Assembly (NCBI GenBank): GCA_019802505.1 | Contig: JAFMOC010000039.1 | Coordinates: 744,001 to 808,000, forward strand | From: Corydoras sp. C115 | Taxonomy: Eukaryota > Chordata > Actinopteri > Siluriformes > Callichthyidae | Reading direction: 5' to 3' | DNA length: 64,000 nucleotides | Shown here: positions 1 through 13,738 of the stretch, one piece after another | Numbering within the stretch: the stretch's first letter is position 1 | How the letters are laid out: every line of letters begins with the position of its first letter | The notes under the pieces: model-generated | The model's input: the letters and a program-made list of their open reading frames with translations, nothing else | Databases searched by the model: none | Told to the model about the DNA's origin: nothing | Position numbers and translations under genes: made by a program

Positions 1-1757
1 TTATTAAATATCATAAGCAAAATGGTTGAACTTATCAGAGCTAATCAAACACAGTCACCCACATGACAAATACATGTAAATAAAAGTTTTGTATAAAAAC
101 TCTTTGAAGAACAAGTTAAGATGTGAATGAAAACACATGTGAATGATTAATGAAGTGTGAAAAAAGTTAGTGACGTCCCCTCCTTTTCAGCAGCCACTTT
201 CACACTTGTGGAGGTGTGCAAGGTGAGGTGTTAGCATAATCAGTCCTGTTCTGGGGTGATGATGTGGTTTTCCACAAGTGATGAGGGGTTCCAAAGGCAA
301 TACATGGTATTACATAAATATGGAGTGAATTCCCATACTTTACAGCAGTAATCTTAGAAATGCATACAATGACACCTGCTCATTTCACTCAGCCACAGTA
401 AAGTGTTGACTGTCTGTCTCGCTCTCTTTCTCTGTTACACACACACTTACTCATTTCAAATTTTTTTTCTTCTCTCAGTTTCTCTCCTTCATGAGGGTGC
501 GTAGTTCATTCGCTCCCTGCTGAGCCTAATAAATAGCTGAAATGCACTAATGACACAGTGTGTTTAGACAGCTTCACACTTTATTTACTACAAAGACTTG
601 ACACATTTTAGTCATAGTAAGCATTCTTTGACTTTCCCGGTTTTTTTCTACCTCTAAATCTAAAAAATAATTTAAACTTATGATGCTTGTCTAACTAATA
701 TTAAAACCATTAAAGTACCAATAGTCTTTACTATTATTTAAGGTATTTTAGACTTTTTTTTTTTTTTTTTAAAGACTTATTCAAAAAATAACCTTAATAA
801 TTGTTGTTTTTTTCATAATTTACCACACTACGATTTACATATTTGCATACATAACTGTATTATTATTAATGAATAAAATAGCCTTGCTTTACTTCTTTGT
901 AAAAAATGGGACTGGAAAATTAAACTATATAATAAAATTTTGATTTTAAATTTATAGTAACTAGAAATAATTCAACAACCAAAAGAATCCAGCAGCTAGC
1001 ATCCTGTATGCATCTTGTGAACAGTGATGAAGGATAAAAGGCTGATTAACAAATGCAGCATCAAATGAGATACTGCTATATGCTATTTTAAAAAGTGGAG
1101 CAACAAAACATATACCATTAGAATTAAACACAAAACATTTTTTGCAGGTATTACTGTGGTCATATACTTTTAATGTCATTTATTATTATATTTTTTGAAT
1201 GCTACATTACATTTTTATTTATATAAAACTATTTTATGACCACACATGCACCCGGTTTTTCTGTAAGGAACTGGTGTATCTAGATTTAAAAAAAATCCTC
1301 TAAACATGTCAGTCTATTGGAAATGTCAGTCATGCCTATGTGCCAGATTGAAACCAAATTTGTTATGAAGGCTCCACTGCTTCCCTAAAAAAGGGAAAGA
1401 ACTGAGTTGAACACAAAAGGGAGTGCAACCTACCTAGTTGTTTAAAAATTGATTATTTTCAGTTAATCAACAAGAGGGTATTTAATTTGGTGCTTTAAAT
1501 ACCAAAATTCAGGTCTATGATTTCAAATGATTCTTGAGTTTGAAGGTTCACATTTATCAATTTCTCATTATCCAGATGGATAGAATTACTACATTCCTGC
1601 TACCAGTTTAAATATGTTTTTAATACGCTTAACAACAGAAAATTGGTTAAAAAACATAATGAAAATTAACCTTTTACTTTAATTTCTTCAAATGACTTTG
1701 TCATATAGTTAAACTCGAAGGTTAAACAATCTTTACAATAACAGTTCCTTATTGAGG
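1..1757. other. Non-genic AT-rich sequence
   Basis: I see no supportable exon or RNA gene on either strand. The stretch holds short homopolymer runs, for example the T-run near 755-770, and short pyrimidine-rich tracts near 415-480. The only open frames are short and unremarkable. Confidence 0.6.
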
Positions 1758-2107
1758 AGATACAAAGCCATCCATCCGTCCATCCATCCATAATCTTCCA
1801 CTTTATCCTCTACTAGGGTCGGGGAGGGGTTCCCCATGCCCATCCAGGGGAGAACGTTTCGGGCACACTATCGCTGGGCACACACTCACTCACACAAACA
1901 CACTCTGGGGCAATTTGGAGAATTCAATTGATCTTGATCCATGTTTTTGGACTGTGGGAGGAAACCTGAGAACCAGGAGAAAACCCACGCGGACACGGGG
2001 AGAACATGGAAACTCCACCCAGATTGGGAAGCAAACCGGGAATTCCTATCGCTGACAGGCAAACGTGCTAACCACTAAGCCACCGTGCCGCCCTAGATAC
2101 AAAGCCA
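1758..2107 (-). mobile_element. tRNA-like SINE, minus orientation, with 13-bp target-site duplication
   Basis: The element body is 1771-2094. It reads from a (CCAT)n tail on the left to the tRNA-like head on the right, so it lies on the minus strand. It carries the family landmarks: the block around TTTTTGGACTGTGGGAGGAA, the complement of GTTCTCCCCGTGTCC, and a head ending GCCACCGTGCCGCC. A 13-bp duplication, AGATACAAAGCCA, flanks it at 1758-1770 and 2095-2107, which is direct evidence of retrotransposition. The B-box region reads GGAATTCC-like and is partly decayed. Confidence 0.9.
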
Positions 2108-5100
2108 AACAACTATTTGCCATTACACCTATAATAAAATTAAAATCATTATATGTTAAAGTGCTACTCAAAATTATTTTTCAAATTTGTGTTATGATTA
2201 TATACAAAAAATAATGTGAACACATTTTACCAACCTGACCTGTTCATTTTTTTAATTAAATATAAATCTAGTACTTTTTAACCTGAACTAATTTAAACAC
2301 TAAATTAATTGTTATTATGAATTATTATGTCTGATTCAAATAAATAAATAGCAACAATCCAATACCATTATTGAACAATCAAAACTTTATTGTTAAATTA
2401 TCATAAGCATTTTTTCATTATAGGAATAAAGTCACACAGCTGACACTGATTGTGTATTTGTGTGTTACTGCATGTGTGTGTGTCTGAGCGCAAAAGATCT
2501 TGGGCTATTTCTCATCTTAACATGATAAATACACATGTATCTCCAAGTGCTTTTTTTGTTGCTGAAAAATCTTGTTGTGATTTTGGTTATGGTAAATCAC
2601 TTTATGTCGTTCTCTATCTCTCTAGCTGTCAACCAAATAGATAAGACCATAGCTACTGGCTGCTGGTGGTGTAGTTCACTGCACTCGCAATGGCCTTTGA
2701 CTCCTTTCGTTCATATAAACGCCCATGTAGGTAGTAAGTATCAGATATCTGAGGATGTGTGCCTACTCTACCAGGATTGATGAGGTATTTACAAGTGCTG
2801 ATAACCACTGGCCTCACTGTACTCACGATGCCCTTTGACTCCTGTCGCTTTTGTAAACGCTTATGTAGGTAATATCAGACATCTGAGCAGAAGTGGGGGT
2901 TTGTTGGTGCAGCTGAACAGACAGAGCATGGTTTGAAGTGACACCATGGCATGCACCCTCTTTAGTCACAACTATGAGAAAACAAGAGAGAGATAAAGAT
3001 TTTGCCACAATATTGTTGTTTTTTCGCACTGTTCCTGATCTCTCTTTTTTTACCTTCAAAGTAAGAGGCTTTTCAAGAGTCACAACTTTGATGAAACCAG
3101 GTAGAAAACCTACACAGCACATAAAGTTTTTTTGTTTGCTCAGTTTTGCAGTCTGTTTTATTCCCTTATTATTTTTCTCTGCACATTTGCAGGGCTGAAC
3201 ATCTGCCTGGTGTTTATTTACCCAACACTTAACTTTCCCCAGTTCTGCAAACAAACCTGCACTGCAGGGGACCTGCACAGACTTAACATGCTCGACTACT
3301 GCAGGCGCACACAACCCTTAGCCAGAATTTCAACACCAAGCTGACTAATCTTACAAGATCAACTTAGACTAACAAAACAAATGCAACAATTTACCCTTAG
3401 CCCTTTTCCTGCTGTTATTCATATCTCATACTAAAAGACATTTTAAACTGTTCAACAGTTTAAATCAATGCACAACTCAATGCTTGTAGTTTTAATTTAA
3501 CATTAATTTTTAAACAATTAATACCGGGCTTAAAAGAATAATAAACATGCGTTATTTAACAGCCCTTTAATAATAAAAAATAATTATTTTTTTTTAAAAT
3601 AATGTTAGGCTACAGTGATATGTAAATATCTCATTGTTAGGTAAGAGAGGGCCAGTATTCAAGTTTTCAAAGAAAAGGAATGGAAAAAATTAAATATATA
3701 CACTAATACCTTTTACTTTTACATTTTTATATGTATATATATCCTATATGGGATTTTTGAAAAATATTCTTACCTATGTGTTATCAAGTATACTATGTGG
3801 TCTCCTAGTATATAAATGTTATATTCTAGTTTTCCCAAAAATTATTGCTTTTGCACATGCATAATTGCTTCTATAAAAACATAAGGAAAATGTGGTTATA
3901 AAAGATAGAATGTCTAATGATTAAATAAAAATGCACACAATAATTTGTAGATTCATGTAAGATATTACTTTTGAAAAATAATATATCATCAAAGTCATTT
4001 TATTAATGTATGATTATTTGCCACAGTAAATCTGAAGTTATAAATATGAGCATTAAAAATAAAATGTGATATTTTTATTAAATCAACATAAACTGACCAA
4101 AAATAGGATTGATTACAGGCAAATACATCCAAAAAGCAATGTGCAACTGTGTGCTATAACAATGTTACTTCCAAAGTATGTTAAAATTTAATGTAAGATG
4201 CAATTAAGCAAGACCTTAAACCTTGCTCTCGGTTCTCTATTTTCTTGAAAAACAGACAGTTCTCCTGCAAAAGGGACTGTTATCAGTGATGGGTGCAAAG
4301 GCCAACATTTGTCATGGAATGGGGTACTTATTTGCCCATAGCTTGGTTTACGTGCATGTGTCTGAAGTGCATGAGGTGGTATGTTCTGTAATTTCATGAA
4401 TGTAAATTTGTCTTCATAGGACATCCTTTATTACCTTAGCAAGACAATGCCAAGCATCATTCTAAATTGCTGCATTGGCACAGCACAGAAAAAAGGGCAA
4501 GTGTTTGATTTTCCTGCTTTACTATTGAAGATATATGACAAATCATGAAAAATACAATCACAAAACTAACAACTACAGTCTAGTGAGCAGCTGTCTTTAC
4601 ATGAAAAGGAGTTTAAAAGGAGTTAAAGCTGGTACTTATTATTATTATTATTTTTTTAAGTTGGTTGGTGAAACAATAGATTTCTTACAAAAAGTAATTT
4701 CTTAATGTTTGTCAGTTAGTTTCTTAATTCTAATTAAAATTCTGGCTGTAAGATATTTACATATGAGGTTTTATACATACATTTTTTTAGGAATGGTTAC
4801 TGTAAATAATTGCATACTAAAGCCTTAATAAATTGCTGCACAGGTTAAGTTTGTAATATAGTGGTTTTGTGGTGGTAATGTCTAAATAATCTGTTGTCCT
4901 ATTATCATATTTGGTCTCTAAACACTACATAAACCTCAATATTGAAAATATAAAGACAGAATAATGATTGATAAATATTCAAGAAGAAATTTTGAATTTT
5001 TTTAGGAATAAAAGTGTAAAAGTGCATCTACTCAGTGGGTTACAGATAGGACACAGTTCTACCCTACTATTTCTATCCATCCATACTGTGCAAGTATTTT

Positions 5101-5390
5101 ACAGGGATCAGCAGATAAGCATCTTACTTTATTGATGTTTGCAAAAAGAACTAAGTCCTTAAAACCTCCAACAGTATAGTGAGATCTGCTTTACCAGAAC
5201 CTACACTCTTCCGTTTTTAAGTACTGCATTCATAGACATAATTATGTGATATAAGAAATGATTTATGAACTGTATAGTCCCATATAATAATTCCAAATGC
5301 TTAATAATAAATTTTAATAATAAGAGTTTTAATTATGTACTATATTGAAGCTCTAAATGGGTGTTAAGATGTCTATTGAATATGCCATTA

Positions 5391-5398
<8 letters not shown>
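2108..5398. other. Intergenic AT-rich region; one imperfect direct duplication
   Basis: No recognisable gene. An imperfect direct duplication lies at about 2655-2760 and 2795-2890 and is listed separately. A 163-codon minus-strand frame (2823-3314) overlaps it but resembles no family I know. The rest is AT-rich single-copy-looking sequence. Confidence 0.5.
2655..2890. repeat. Imperfect direct duplication of about 95 bp
   Basis: Two blocks share a core reading CCTTTGACTCCT(T/G)TCG, followed by TAAACGC(C/T)(C/T)ATGTAGGTA and a TATCAGA(T/C)ATCTGA palindrome-like element. They lie at about 2655-2760 and 2795-2890, roughly 140 bp apart. Divergence is visible, so the duplication is not recent. Function is unknown. 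Confidence 0.7.
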
Positions 5399-5730
<332 letters not shown>

Positions 5731-5739
5731 GAACATTTT

Positions 5740-6640
5740 GTTTTATCGAAATTAGATTTAAGAAAAAAACGTTTCTTGTCACAGTGCATATAGTTCAGAC
5801 AGTATTAACTGTTTATTTTTCAATGCAGGTGCTTAATTTTTTGGCATATAGCTTCTGCTCTGCATTTTGGTAAGAATCTGTTGGTTAGGTGTTGTTTTTG
5901 ACAGAAGAGGTTGGAGCTGAGCAACAGGCGTTTCGCTTTTAACAGCACGCTGTGCGCTTCCACACGTCGCACCGTCACTCCGCGTCAAATGGCCATGCAG
6001 CCCGCAGCAGTAAACTTTCCCAGCTGTACAGATCACCTGCACCAAAAGTTGCGCTCTTTTTTTCACAAATGGATACCAATCACTTTCCAGTCTGACACTG
6101 GGTTTTGGCGCACTTGATCGTCGTCCTTTTGCGCATACTGTGCCCTTGACCTTAATTCATCTATTCTAAAGTCGAAAATATAAATATACACAACGTTACA
6201 TATTTCATAAGAACGTTTTCCAAACCTTTCTTGTGTTTACCCACAAACACGTTAGCATAGAATAAATCAGCCAACAAACAAAAAGCTAATTCGGAAATAA
6301 ATTAGAATAAATTAGCCTATTAACGCAGCGCGACCAGCAAACTGCAATCTAAATGACTTATTATAAGAATTAAATAGAATGCCTTATATTAACCAATAAA
6401 ACAAGCAATAATAAGTATAAATGGCTAGTATTGATACTTTTTCTTCTTCGTCTTATTATTATTATTAGTATTTCTGTTGTTGGTATTGTTTTTGTTCTAT
6501 TATTGTTGTTTTTGTTATAAGGTCTATTTGCTTGCTTTATTTGCATGCGCTTAGTGACTCCACCCCTCGGTCTATAAGACTCTAGGCGGGCTGAGATTGA
6601 GTACAGAAGCTTATTTCTCGAAATGTCGTGATAATCATGC
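5740..6640. other. Upstream region of tcf15
   Basis: No exon is seen. A CpG-containing, relatively GC-rich island lies near 5925-6060 and differs from the AT-rich surroundings. It could be a distal promoter or enhancer of tcf15. Short ATT/GTT repeats occur at 6450-6520. Confidence 0.4.
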
Positions 6641-6647
6641 GTTCGGC

Positions 6648-6655
6648 TATAAAAG
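6648..6655 (+). promoter_or_regulatory. Probable TATA box of tcf15
   Basis: TATAAAAG lies 133 bp upstream of the chosen ATG in a locally GC-richer context. Transcription would start near 6675-6685 and give a leader of about 100 nt. A weaker TATAAG lies near 6573. This is a motif match plus position; no transcript was available. Confidence 0.55.
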
Positions 6656-6780
6656 CGCATATTTTCTTCCGGATTTGCATGAAGTTTGCATAGTTTAGTG
6701 TACATGTTTATGTCAGGACACATTGGATATCCTAGGGATTTTGGTTTCGTTTTCAAAAACAAATCAGGGGCAATTTGATG

Positions 6781-7912
6781 ATGGCCTTTGCCATGTGGCG
6801 CCCAATAAGCTACGTAGGCTTCCCGGACGGCACCTTGTCGGATGATGAGGAGACGCGCAGCGAGAGCGACGGCAGCTCGGAGCAGAGTTACGGCTGCTGC
6901 GGCGCGGAGAAGCGGCGGCGCGCGGTGCGCAAACCCGCCGTCAGCAGCGTCCTGATCGTTAAACAGAGAAACGCAGCGAACGCGCGGGAACGCGACCGCA
7001 CACAGAGCGTCAACACGGCCTTCACCGCTTTACGGACTCTTATCCCCACCGAGCCGGTGGACAGGAAGCTTTCCAAGATCGAGACACTGCGTCTTGCCTC
7101 GAGCTACATCTCTCACCTCGCCAACGTGCTTCTGATCGGAGACGCTGGAGAGGACGCGCAGCCCTGCTTAAGCGCAGTGTGCAGCGCGCAGGGCAACACC
7201 GGGGGCAAACAGCCGCGCACCATTTGCACATTTTGCCTCAGCAACCAGAGGAAAGGGGTAAGGAAATCCATTGAGCGTAGAACTTAGAAATAAAGCAGTG
7301 CGATTGCTAGCTATTGCTTAAAAAAGTCATGATCCTCGTGGACCATTTCGATAAGAAACCACTGGGGTCCTTAAATGTTCCAGGTGAAGAACCTCAAAAT
7401 CAATTAAGGGTTTAGTAGTTCTAACAGTGTGAGAAGACTCAAATGCAACCCCTACATTAAATGTAGGCCAAAATATAAACTACTGCAGTGGGTCTAATAA
7501 CAATAGAGCAATGCATGTTGTAACATATATTGGTAAATATATCACTAACCTTGTATAATTGATCAATATATTGTATGTAATAGATTATTGGCATTATCAT
7601 CGGAAGGCCCAAATACGTATCTATTTTCAGTATATATTTTCTATTATTTAAAAGCATCCTACCACAACACTTCAAACTCCTGAGGTTTAATTAAAGGCTG
7701 TTTATTTATTTAGCTAATGTGCAGAAAATCTGTGTGTAAATGTCAAACTCAAGAGTTCAGTTCCAGTGTAATTGTCACAATTGTTTGACTGTTTCTGTTA
7801 ATATGTGTTGTATAACATTGCAAAATGTTTTTTTTATGATCTGTAGGTAAAAGATGGGAAGGATTGTCTCAGGATGCGGGGTATCACATCCCTACGCATG
7901 AACTGCCGGTAA
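6781..7912 (+). CDS. tcf15: Transcription factor 15 (paraxis), bHLH protein, two exons
   Basis: Coding exons are 6781-7257 and 7847-7912, with a 589-bp phase-0 intron (GTAAGG ... CTGTAG), giving 180 aa. Residues 62-117 form the bHLH domain: a basic region with NAANARERDRTQSVNTAF, helix 1, a loop with PTEPVDRKLSK, and helix 2 ending SYISHLANVLL. The N-terminal MAFA start, the acidic SDDEE/SESD segment and the C-terminal ICTFCLSNQRKG block are shared by the paraxis/scleraxis pair. Val after DRKLSK-proximal 'PTEP' and SHLANVLL favour paraxis over scleraxis. Exon 2 supplies a conserved CLRMRG-like tail. An in-frame ATG lies directly upstream at 6778; MAF is chosen by family resemblance. From family knowledge it is a nuclear factor that dimerises with E-proteins and acts in somite epithelialisation and paraxial mesoderm. 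Frame and splice sites are intact. Confidence 0.95.
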
Positions 7913-8240
7913 TGTGTGGAGCAAAAGGTGGGCAAACTCAGGGAAGATGGAGACAGACATATGGAGAAAGAAAGAATAAGCGATAAGAATACAGATTAAA
8001 AAGCAGGGGAAAAAAGGACAAATGGAGAGCTTGCACAGGAGCAAGCAGAGACTCAGAAGAGATGCAAGGGACAGCTTTTTATTTCTTATTGTATTCTTTT
8101 GTGTAATATTTTTGAATGCAGTGCATAAAACTCTTTCTTTGTTTTAAAGAGAATTTATAGATTTTTTTACAAATATTGTGTGGGCTCAAGGATTGTAAGC
8201 CACAATGTAACAAATAAAGTATATTTTTTATCAGATTTAC
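7913..8240 (+). other. tcf15 3' untranslated region with poly(A) signal
   Basis: AATAAA at 8213-8218 lies about 300 nt after the stop codon and is followed by a T-rich stretch. This is a plausible single 3' end. Confidence 0.6.
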
Positions 8241-8302
8241 ATTTGTTTCTGTAGATGCCTTTCAAGTGTGCTGCTGCAGTCTTTGCAACTGTGACAATTC
8301 TT

Positions 8303-8324
8303 TGTGTGTGTGTGTGTGTGTGTG

Positions 8325-8390
<66 letters not shown>
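8303..8390. repeat. (TG)n(TA)n microsatellite
   Basis: TG repeats at 8303-8325 run into TA repeats at about 8328-8390. Confidence 0.97.
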
Positions 8391-8391
<1 letters not shown>

Positions 8392-9642
8392 TCTATATGT
8401 TTTTTTGTTTAAAGTAGCTTTCCTGAGGTTTTTGGTCTCATTATAAATGACTTAAAGGATTTCCCCATATGCCCACTGCCATGACCCGGAAGAGGCTGTT
8501 TAGAACACCAGCAGGGCTTGTGTAAGTGACCAGTCTACTTCAATGTTTTTAATAACAGTAGGCACAAAGGTAAAAAACAGGAAAAGGAACACTTTAACTC
8601 CCTTTTTATTTAGGCACAAAAACTTTTTTTCCTTTCCTTTTTTTCTCATCAACCTCCCTGAGCCACTGAAATCCTCAGTGCAGTCAGCTATTCCATCAGT
8701 GCAATAAGACAAACAATATATTCAGTTCACTGCCTTAGCATCATCTGAGAATGTAAACTAATTCTTTCATGATAAATTTAAATTTACTGCATGTACAGAT
8801 AATAGATAATAATACTTCTTTTCTTTTATTTGAGTTGATTTCTTTCGCTGTGTCACATCAGATGTGAGCTGATCATTTCAAATGATCTTTTAATTCTGTT
8901 CTATGCATTTATTCTATGCAGTTTAATTAAAAAAAAAAAGATTTGATATATATTTTTTCTCAGCACTTCATTCATCTTCAATCTTTTTATCACCATGGCA
9001 TGTTCATTTTTCTGTTCTTTCTTTCTTTTTTTTTTTTTTACAAGTTTAACTGTAAAGTTATATGGTTGGTGGACTCAAGTGGATTTTGGTGCAAAATTTA
9101 TGCTTTGATGGTTTCTCTCCTTCCTCTTTGCCTTGATCTCTGTTGTTTAGAAATTTTTTTGATGTCTGGGATGGATTAGTCACACTGAACAGTACTCCTC
9201 AGTCAGTGTGGGGACCTGAACACAGCTGTGTGTCTGTGAGTTGTATAAATCATCAGTGAGGTCAGCAGATGCTTGAGAGGGTGCAGAGGAAGCAAAGTGG
9301 GATAGAGGAAAATAGGAGGTGTACGTACGTCTGTGAGGCGGGCTAATCGTAATCCCTAGGAGAGTGACGGAGAGTTTTTGGTAAAGATATGTGGAAATCT
9401 CTTTGAGGCAAGACAATGATTGGAGGATTTTGACAAGGTCACTGAGCTCCTGTGTTTGATGGATGTCTAAAAAACTAAACACATAAATAGAAAGAGACAG
9501 ATGTGAGTCACAAGGGACAGATCATTCATATTTTTAAACATTTCAACTTTTAAAGATTTTTTTTCTGTAGCAGAGAAGTTGCTAAAATTGTATTGTCGTG
9601 AATGTTGGCAAGTAGTGGACACACGCACACACGCACATACAT

Positions 9643-9643
<1 letters not shown>

Positions 9644-9702
<59 letters not shown>
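9644..9702. repeat. (CA)n microsatellite with a shared 3' flank
   Basis: The CA tract is followed by CTCCAAGCCCTTACT. The same bases follow the CA tract at 34756-34801. Confidence 0.97.
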
Positions 9703-9704
<2 letters not shown>

Positions 9705-9865
9705 CAAGCCCTTACTGGATGCTTTTTTTTTATAAGTTTGTAGTAATCTTATTATTCACAATTATTTTTGACAAAATGCTGACTTATTATAATCATACAA
9801 AGTATTGTTGTATAAAAATTTGATTAGTGAGATTCCTTATCAAAGCAGAGCCTGAAAATAAAATA

Positions 9866-10035
9866 CAGTCCAAAAACATTCAGGGTAAATAGTCTGCTGT
9901 AAATTGCCCCACTATAGAGTGTGTGTGTCTGTGTGAGTGAGTGTGTGCCCAGCAATGGATTGGTGCCCTGTCCTGGAAGTATAACCTCCATGACCCTAGC
10001 AGAGGATTAAGAGAAAGAAAATGGATGAATGTATG
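9866..10035 (+). mobile_element. 5'-truncated SINE fragment, plus orientation
   Basis: It starts at CCAAAAACATT and includes the AAATTGCCCC, TGTGTGCCCAGC and CCTGTCCTGG blocks. It ends in a (GATG/GAATG)-type tail. The tRNA-like head is missing. Confidence 0.75.
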
Positions 10036-13000
10036 AATTTTTTTTTACAATAGACTTTTTTTTTAATGTGGAAGTAGGCTTAGCAAACATGGCACATTAT
10101 GATCTGTTGATCATACATTTACATTTACTCATAGCAGACGCTTTTTTCCAGAGTGACTTACAAATGAGAGAACAAAACAAGTCAGTAGATAAGAAGGAAC
10201 AATCTGTTTATTAGGCAATCTGATGTCTATGCCTAGATTTTTTTGTGCTTCTGCCAGCGATGTGTTTTGAGTTGTCCCTTGACCATAAAGATCTAATGAT
10301 CTACTGTATCATTTAATCACCTGATCATATAAACTTATATCATGTTTTTTGCTGATGAATACTCATAGATTTAGCCATCACTTATCAGTCATTTTAATTT
10401 GAAATGTGGATAACTCTAAATAATAATAAAAATATGATGATAAACTACATCTAGTTCACTAGAATCTGGTAGAATTTTTATAACAATAAAAAAAGTAAAG
10501 AACTATTTATTATTAGCTGTCATAAGGCGCAGATTTAATCCTTTGTGTTAGAACATACAAAAGCCATGGCATTCTTCCAGTAATTCTTAATTGCTCTTAT
10601 GGGTCAGTTCAGTTGAACCTTATGTCTCCTGACATATGCTTAGTGCACATTGTCTTCAGTAATTACTCCAGATTTATCAGGATTAAAGGAAGGACGTTAA
10701 ATGCAGACAGAAGGCGGAATATGTTCAAGTGCAATAACTTTGATCTAATGAAGGCACCTAAAAGAGTTATGAGATGTTACTGCTTAATGTAACAGTGTCT
10801 TGGCTCTACTAAAATAAACAAGCCATGTGCTTGACCCCAAGACACTTTTTCTTTGGCAATGTGACAGAAATGTGAAATTAAGTGAAGCAATTGTGAAGAT
10901 ATTACTTCACAGGCATTTATATGTTTTTATATTATATTGTCTTAATTATGTGATTACTTTAATTCACTGATAAACTTAAAGCTCCAGACCCAACCTTTGT
11001 GTTAACTGTGTTTTATTACAATGCCCAGACATTTTTATGAGCAATTCAAACTTGAGTCAACTGCATACAATGACACTTCATTCAGAATTCTTTGATTGTC
11101 TTATCTATTTAAGATGCAAAACAGACAACACACATAACCTAATTTCCACTTTCTTCCAATTTATTTCATTCACTGACTACTGCGCTGTTGAATGGTTATG
11201 ACTATCTCCAAGGAGAACTCCCTTTCCGACAGGAAATGAGTCCAGCCATGTTGGACACACATCACAAACACGCATTGGTCCTGCTTTCCAGCCTGTCAGA
11301 TCCAAAACTAGGCACTATAGTAAATGGTTTTGGAGAAATTGAAAGGAACTTCCAGGTGCTTAAGTATGCATGGAAACTTAATTACATTAAAGATATTGAG
11401 GATCTTATTTCTTAAGTGTGTATGTCTGTGTATATGTATGTGTGTGTGGGTGTGTGCATATGTATGTCTGTGTGCACAGGTGTGTGTGTGTTTTCAGTGT
11501 TAAGACACATCCCTCTATTCATTCATTAATTAATTAATTTACATTTTGACCAGCTTATGATCATCTTCTGATCAGGATCACATCAAATGTTCATCACCAG
11601 CCCATCACAGTCTAACACTTCCTCCATTCACTTAGTAGCATGTTTTAGATCATATGAGGGAAGCTCATAGCTTCTGATGCAAACCAGTCAGGACTTGCTA
11701 AGAGGCAAGTGTATTTATCAATGAACTATGCTACATTACACACACACACACATTCAGCCATTTAACACTAATTTGTGTTTTAAATTAATTGTACTTTATA
11801 CACTTTTGAATGTCTGTGTGGGTGTGGGGGTATGTGGGATGGTCTGTAGTGCTTGCGCAGGCATCCGATCTGAGATGGCTCCCTGGGGTTGCAGTTGTGC
11901 AGAAAAAAAACATCCAAAGCACACAGGAAAGCTAAACAGGCACATCCACCTCCAAACCCACCAGCGCAGCCTCCCCAACCTTCCTCTCTTGGCTCACATG
12001 CACACACATACACACAAACACACCTTGCTGTGGGTCAGCTCCAATCCTGACATCATCCGGCAGAGAGAGCAGATAGATAGCTCCCAGAAGTCAAACCCAG
12101 GCAAATGAGTGAGAAGAAAATGGCATGCATCCGGTTTTCAAACAACAAATACATCAGGCAGGTTGATGGCACAGGTCGAGAAAAATGAATGGTGAAACCA
12201 GAAAAACCGTGAGAGTAAAGGAGAAAGTGAAATTAAAAGAGATATGTAGTCACTCTTCAAATTTGTCATTAATTTACTGTAAGCAAGTGCAAGTGGGAAC
12301 TACTGAGGTTATCTAGACAATAAAATATTCCTGGGAAAGATCAGCAGTTTTAGTTTTAGTTACTTTAAAAAAACACATTTTATCAACTTGTCCCTATCAT
12401 GTGACTCAACATAGGATAATTAGCATTGGTTATTGTTGCAGGTGTAAATATATACATGTTTAGGTGGTATTCCTTTCATACTGTGTTCCTCATATTGTCT
12501 TGCTGAAGATAGCCATCATTGGCCATAAAAGAATAAACATGCTTGCCTACAAAACTTAAACAATGCTTAATTAGTATTTTACATATTAACTCTCACAAAA
12601 TTTGCCATTAAAACACCTCCACATCATTACACCACGACCACCTCTAAAACGAGCTGAATGTATCCATGCATTCATATTTTCTACATTAAATTCTGCCTTA
12701 ACCAACCTTATTCAACTAAATCCAGACCAGACATCCTTTTTACAATGTTCTATTGTCCAATTTTGCTGTTTCTTCGAACTTGATTGATTAAAAACAAGTA
12801 AATTATTGGACTATTAAAGAGACTTGGCAAACCATTCCATGAAAAAAAATCAAAATAATAAAACAGAAACGCAAAACTTGGAGGTAAAACTATAATTCCA
12901 GTTGAGGTTTAACCAACAATAGTAAGCACATACAGACACACATGCTGCTAAAACCCCTGAATAAATGTTTTCCTCTGGAGAAGTTGAGTTTTGTGGCTGA

Positions 13001-13676
13001 GTATGCTAAAAGATTCAGACAAATTGCAGCAGAGGGAATAATATTTTAATCATATCCTTCCAAAGCAAGAAACACACTGACACACATACACACATGCATA
13101 TTTCAGACACCCAGTGACCAGGGAGATGGCCACTCAGTCAACCCCCACATCATATAATCTAATGACTTACAGACGTGAACTGTACCTTTTACTTCCCCAA
13201 ATTTGGTTTGATTTATTCGAGATCTATTTTCATTTTTTTGGAGAGGAGGCATAAAAATGCTTAAAGAAAGAAGCACAATACAGTTTCTTTTTGTTGTCTT
13301 AGGCTGTCATGCAACATATTGTTTGTGGTATGTGCTGAGGACTAGGGAAGTGGTAGAGGAATTCCCTGAGTTGGGAATTGCACTACAATGCAAATTTTGC
13401 ACGACGGTCAAATCTAAAAGCATTCAGCATGGAGACATGATACACCCAGTCATTAAGACCTTGCTCTCGTGTTCATGCGTCCATGAGGTGAGGAGTCAGA
13501 GACGGTGTCGTGCAGACAAAGCTTCCGAAAGAAAACAATTGAACAATTGAGATGAACCAGGAGGGTGAAAAAAAATCAACCATCATTCATTTTCTGCCAT
13601 TTAAAGAACATATATTTTTACTGCATTATACTGTACTATGCTATGCTCTATTGTCACTAACCAGACACTTTATTGG

Positions 13677-13678
<2 letters not shown>

Positions 13679-13721
<43 letters not shown>

Positions 13722-13738
13722 ATAATTATTATTATTAC
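13679..13738. repeat. (ATT)n microsatellite
   Basis: A trinucleotide ATT array with slight decay at its right end. Confidence 0.95.

Noticed and set aside
2655..2890. Possible CRISPR-like or regularly spaced repeat array
   Set aside because: Only two diverged copies, no regular spacing and a eukaryotic context.
2823..3314. 163-codon minus-strand frame
   Set aside because: It has lysine-rich, AT-driven composition, overlaps a duplicated non-coding block and shows no known family features. Kept only as a low-interest observation.
6775..6780. Earlier starts for tcf15
   Set aside because: 6775 is a TTG. The ATG at 6778 is possible but would add only one Met; the family start is Met-Ala-Phe at 6781.
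11188..11415. 75-codon open frame, possibly a small gene
   Set aside because: No recognisable domain, no start context, no splice sites or neighbour to support it. It ends just before TG-rich sequence. Random openness is the simpler reading.
13257..13550. 97-codon frame with a hydrophobic N-terminus
   Set aside because: It looks like a signal peptide at first glance, but no conserved motif or downstream exon follows. Not supportable as a gene.
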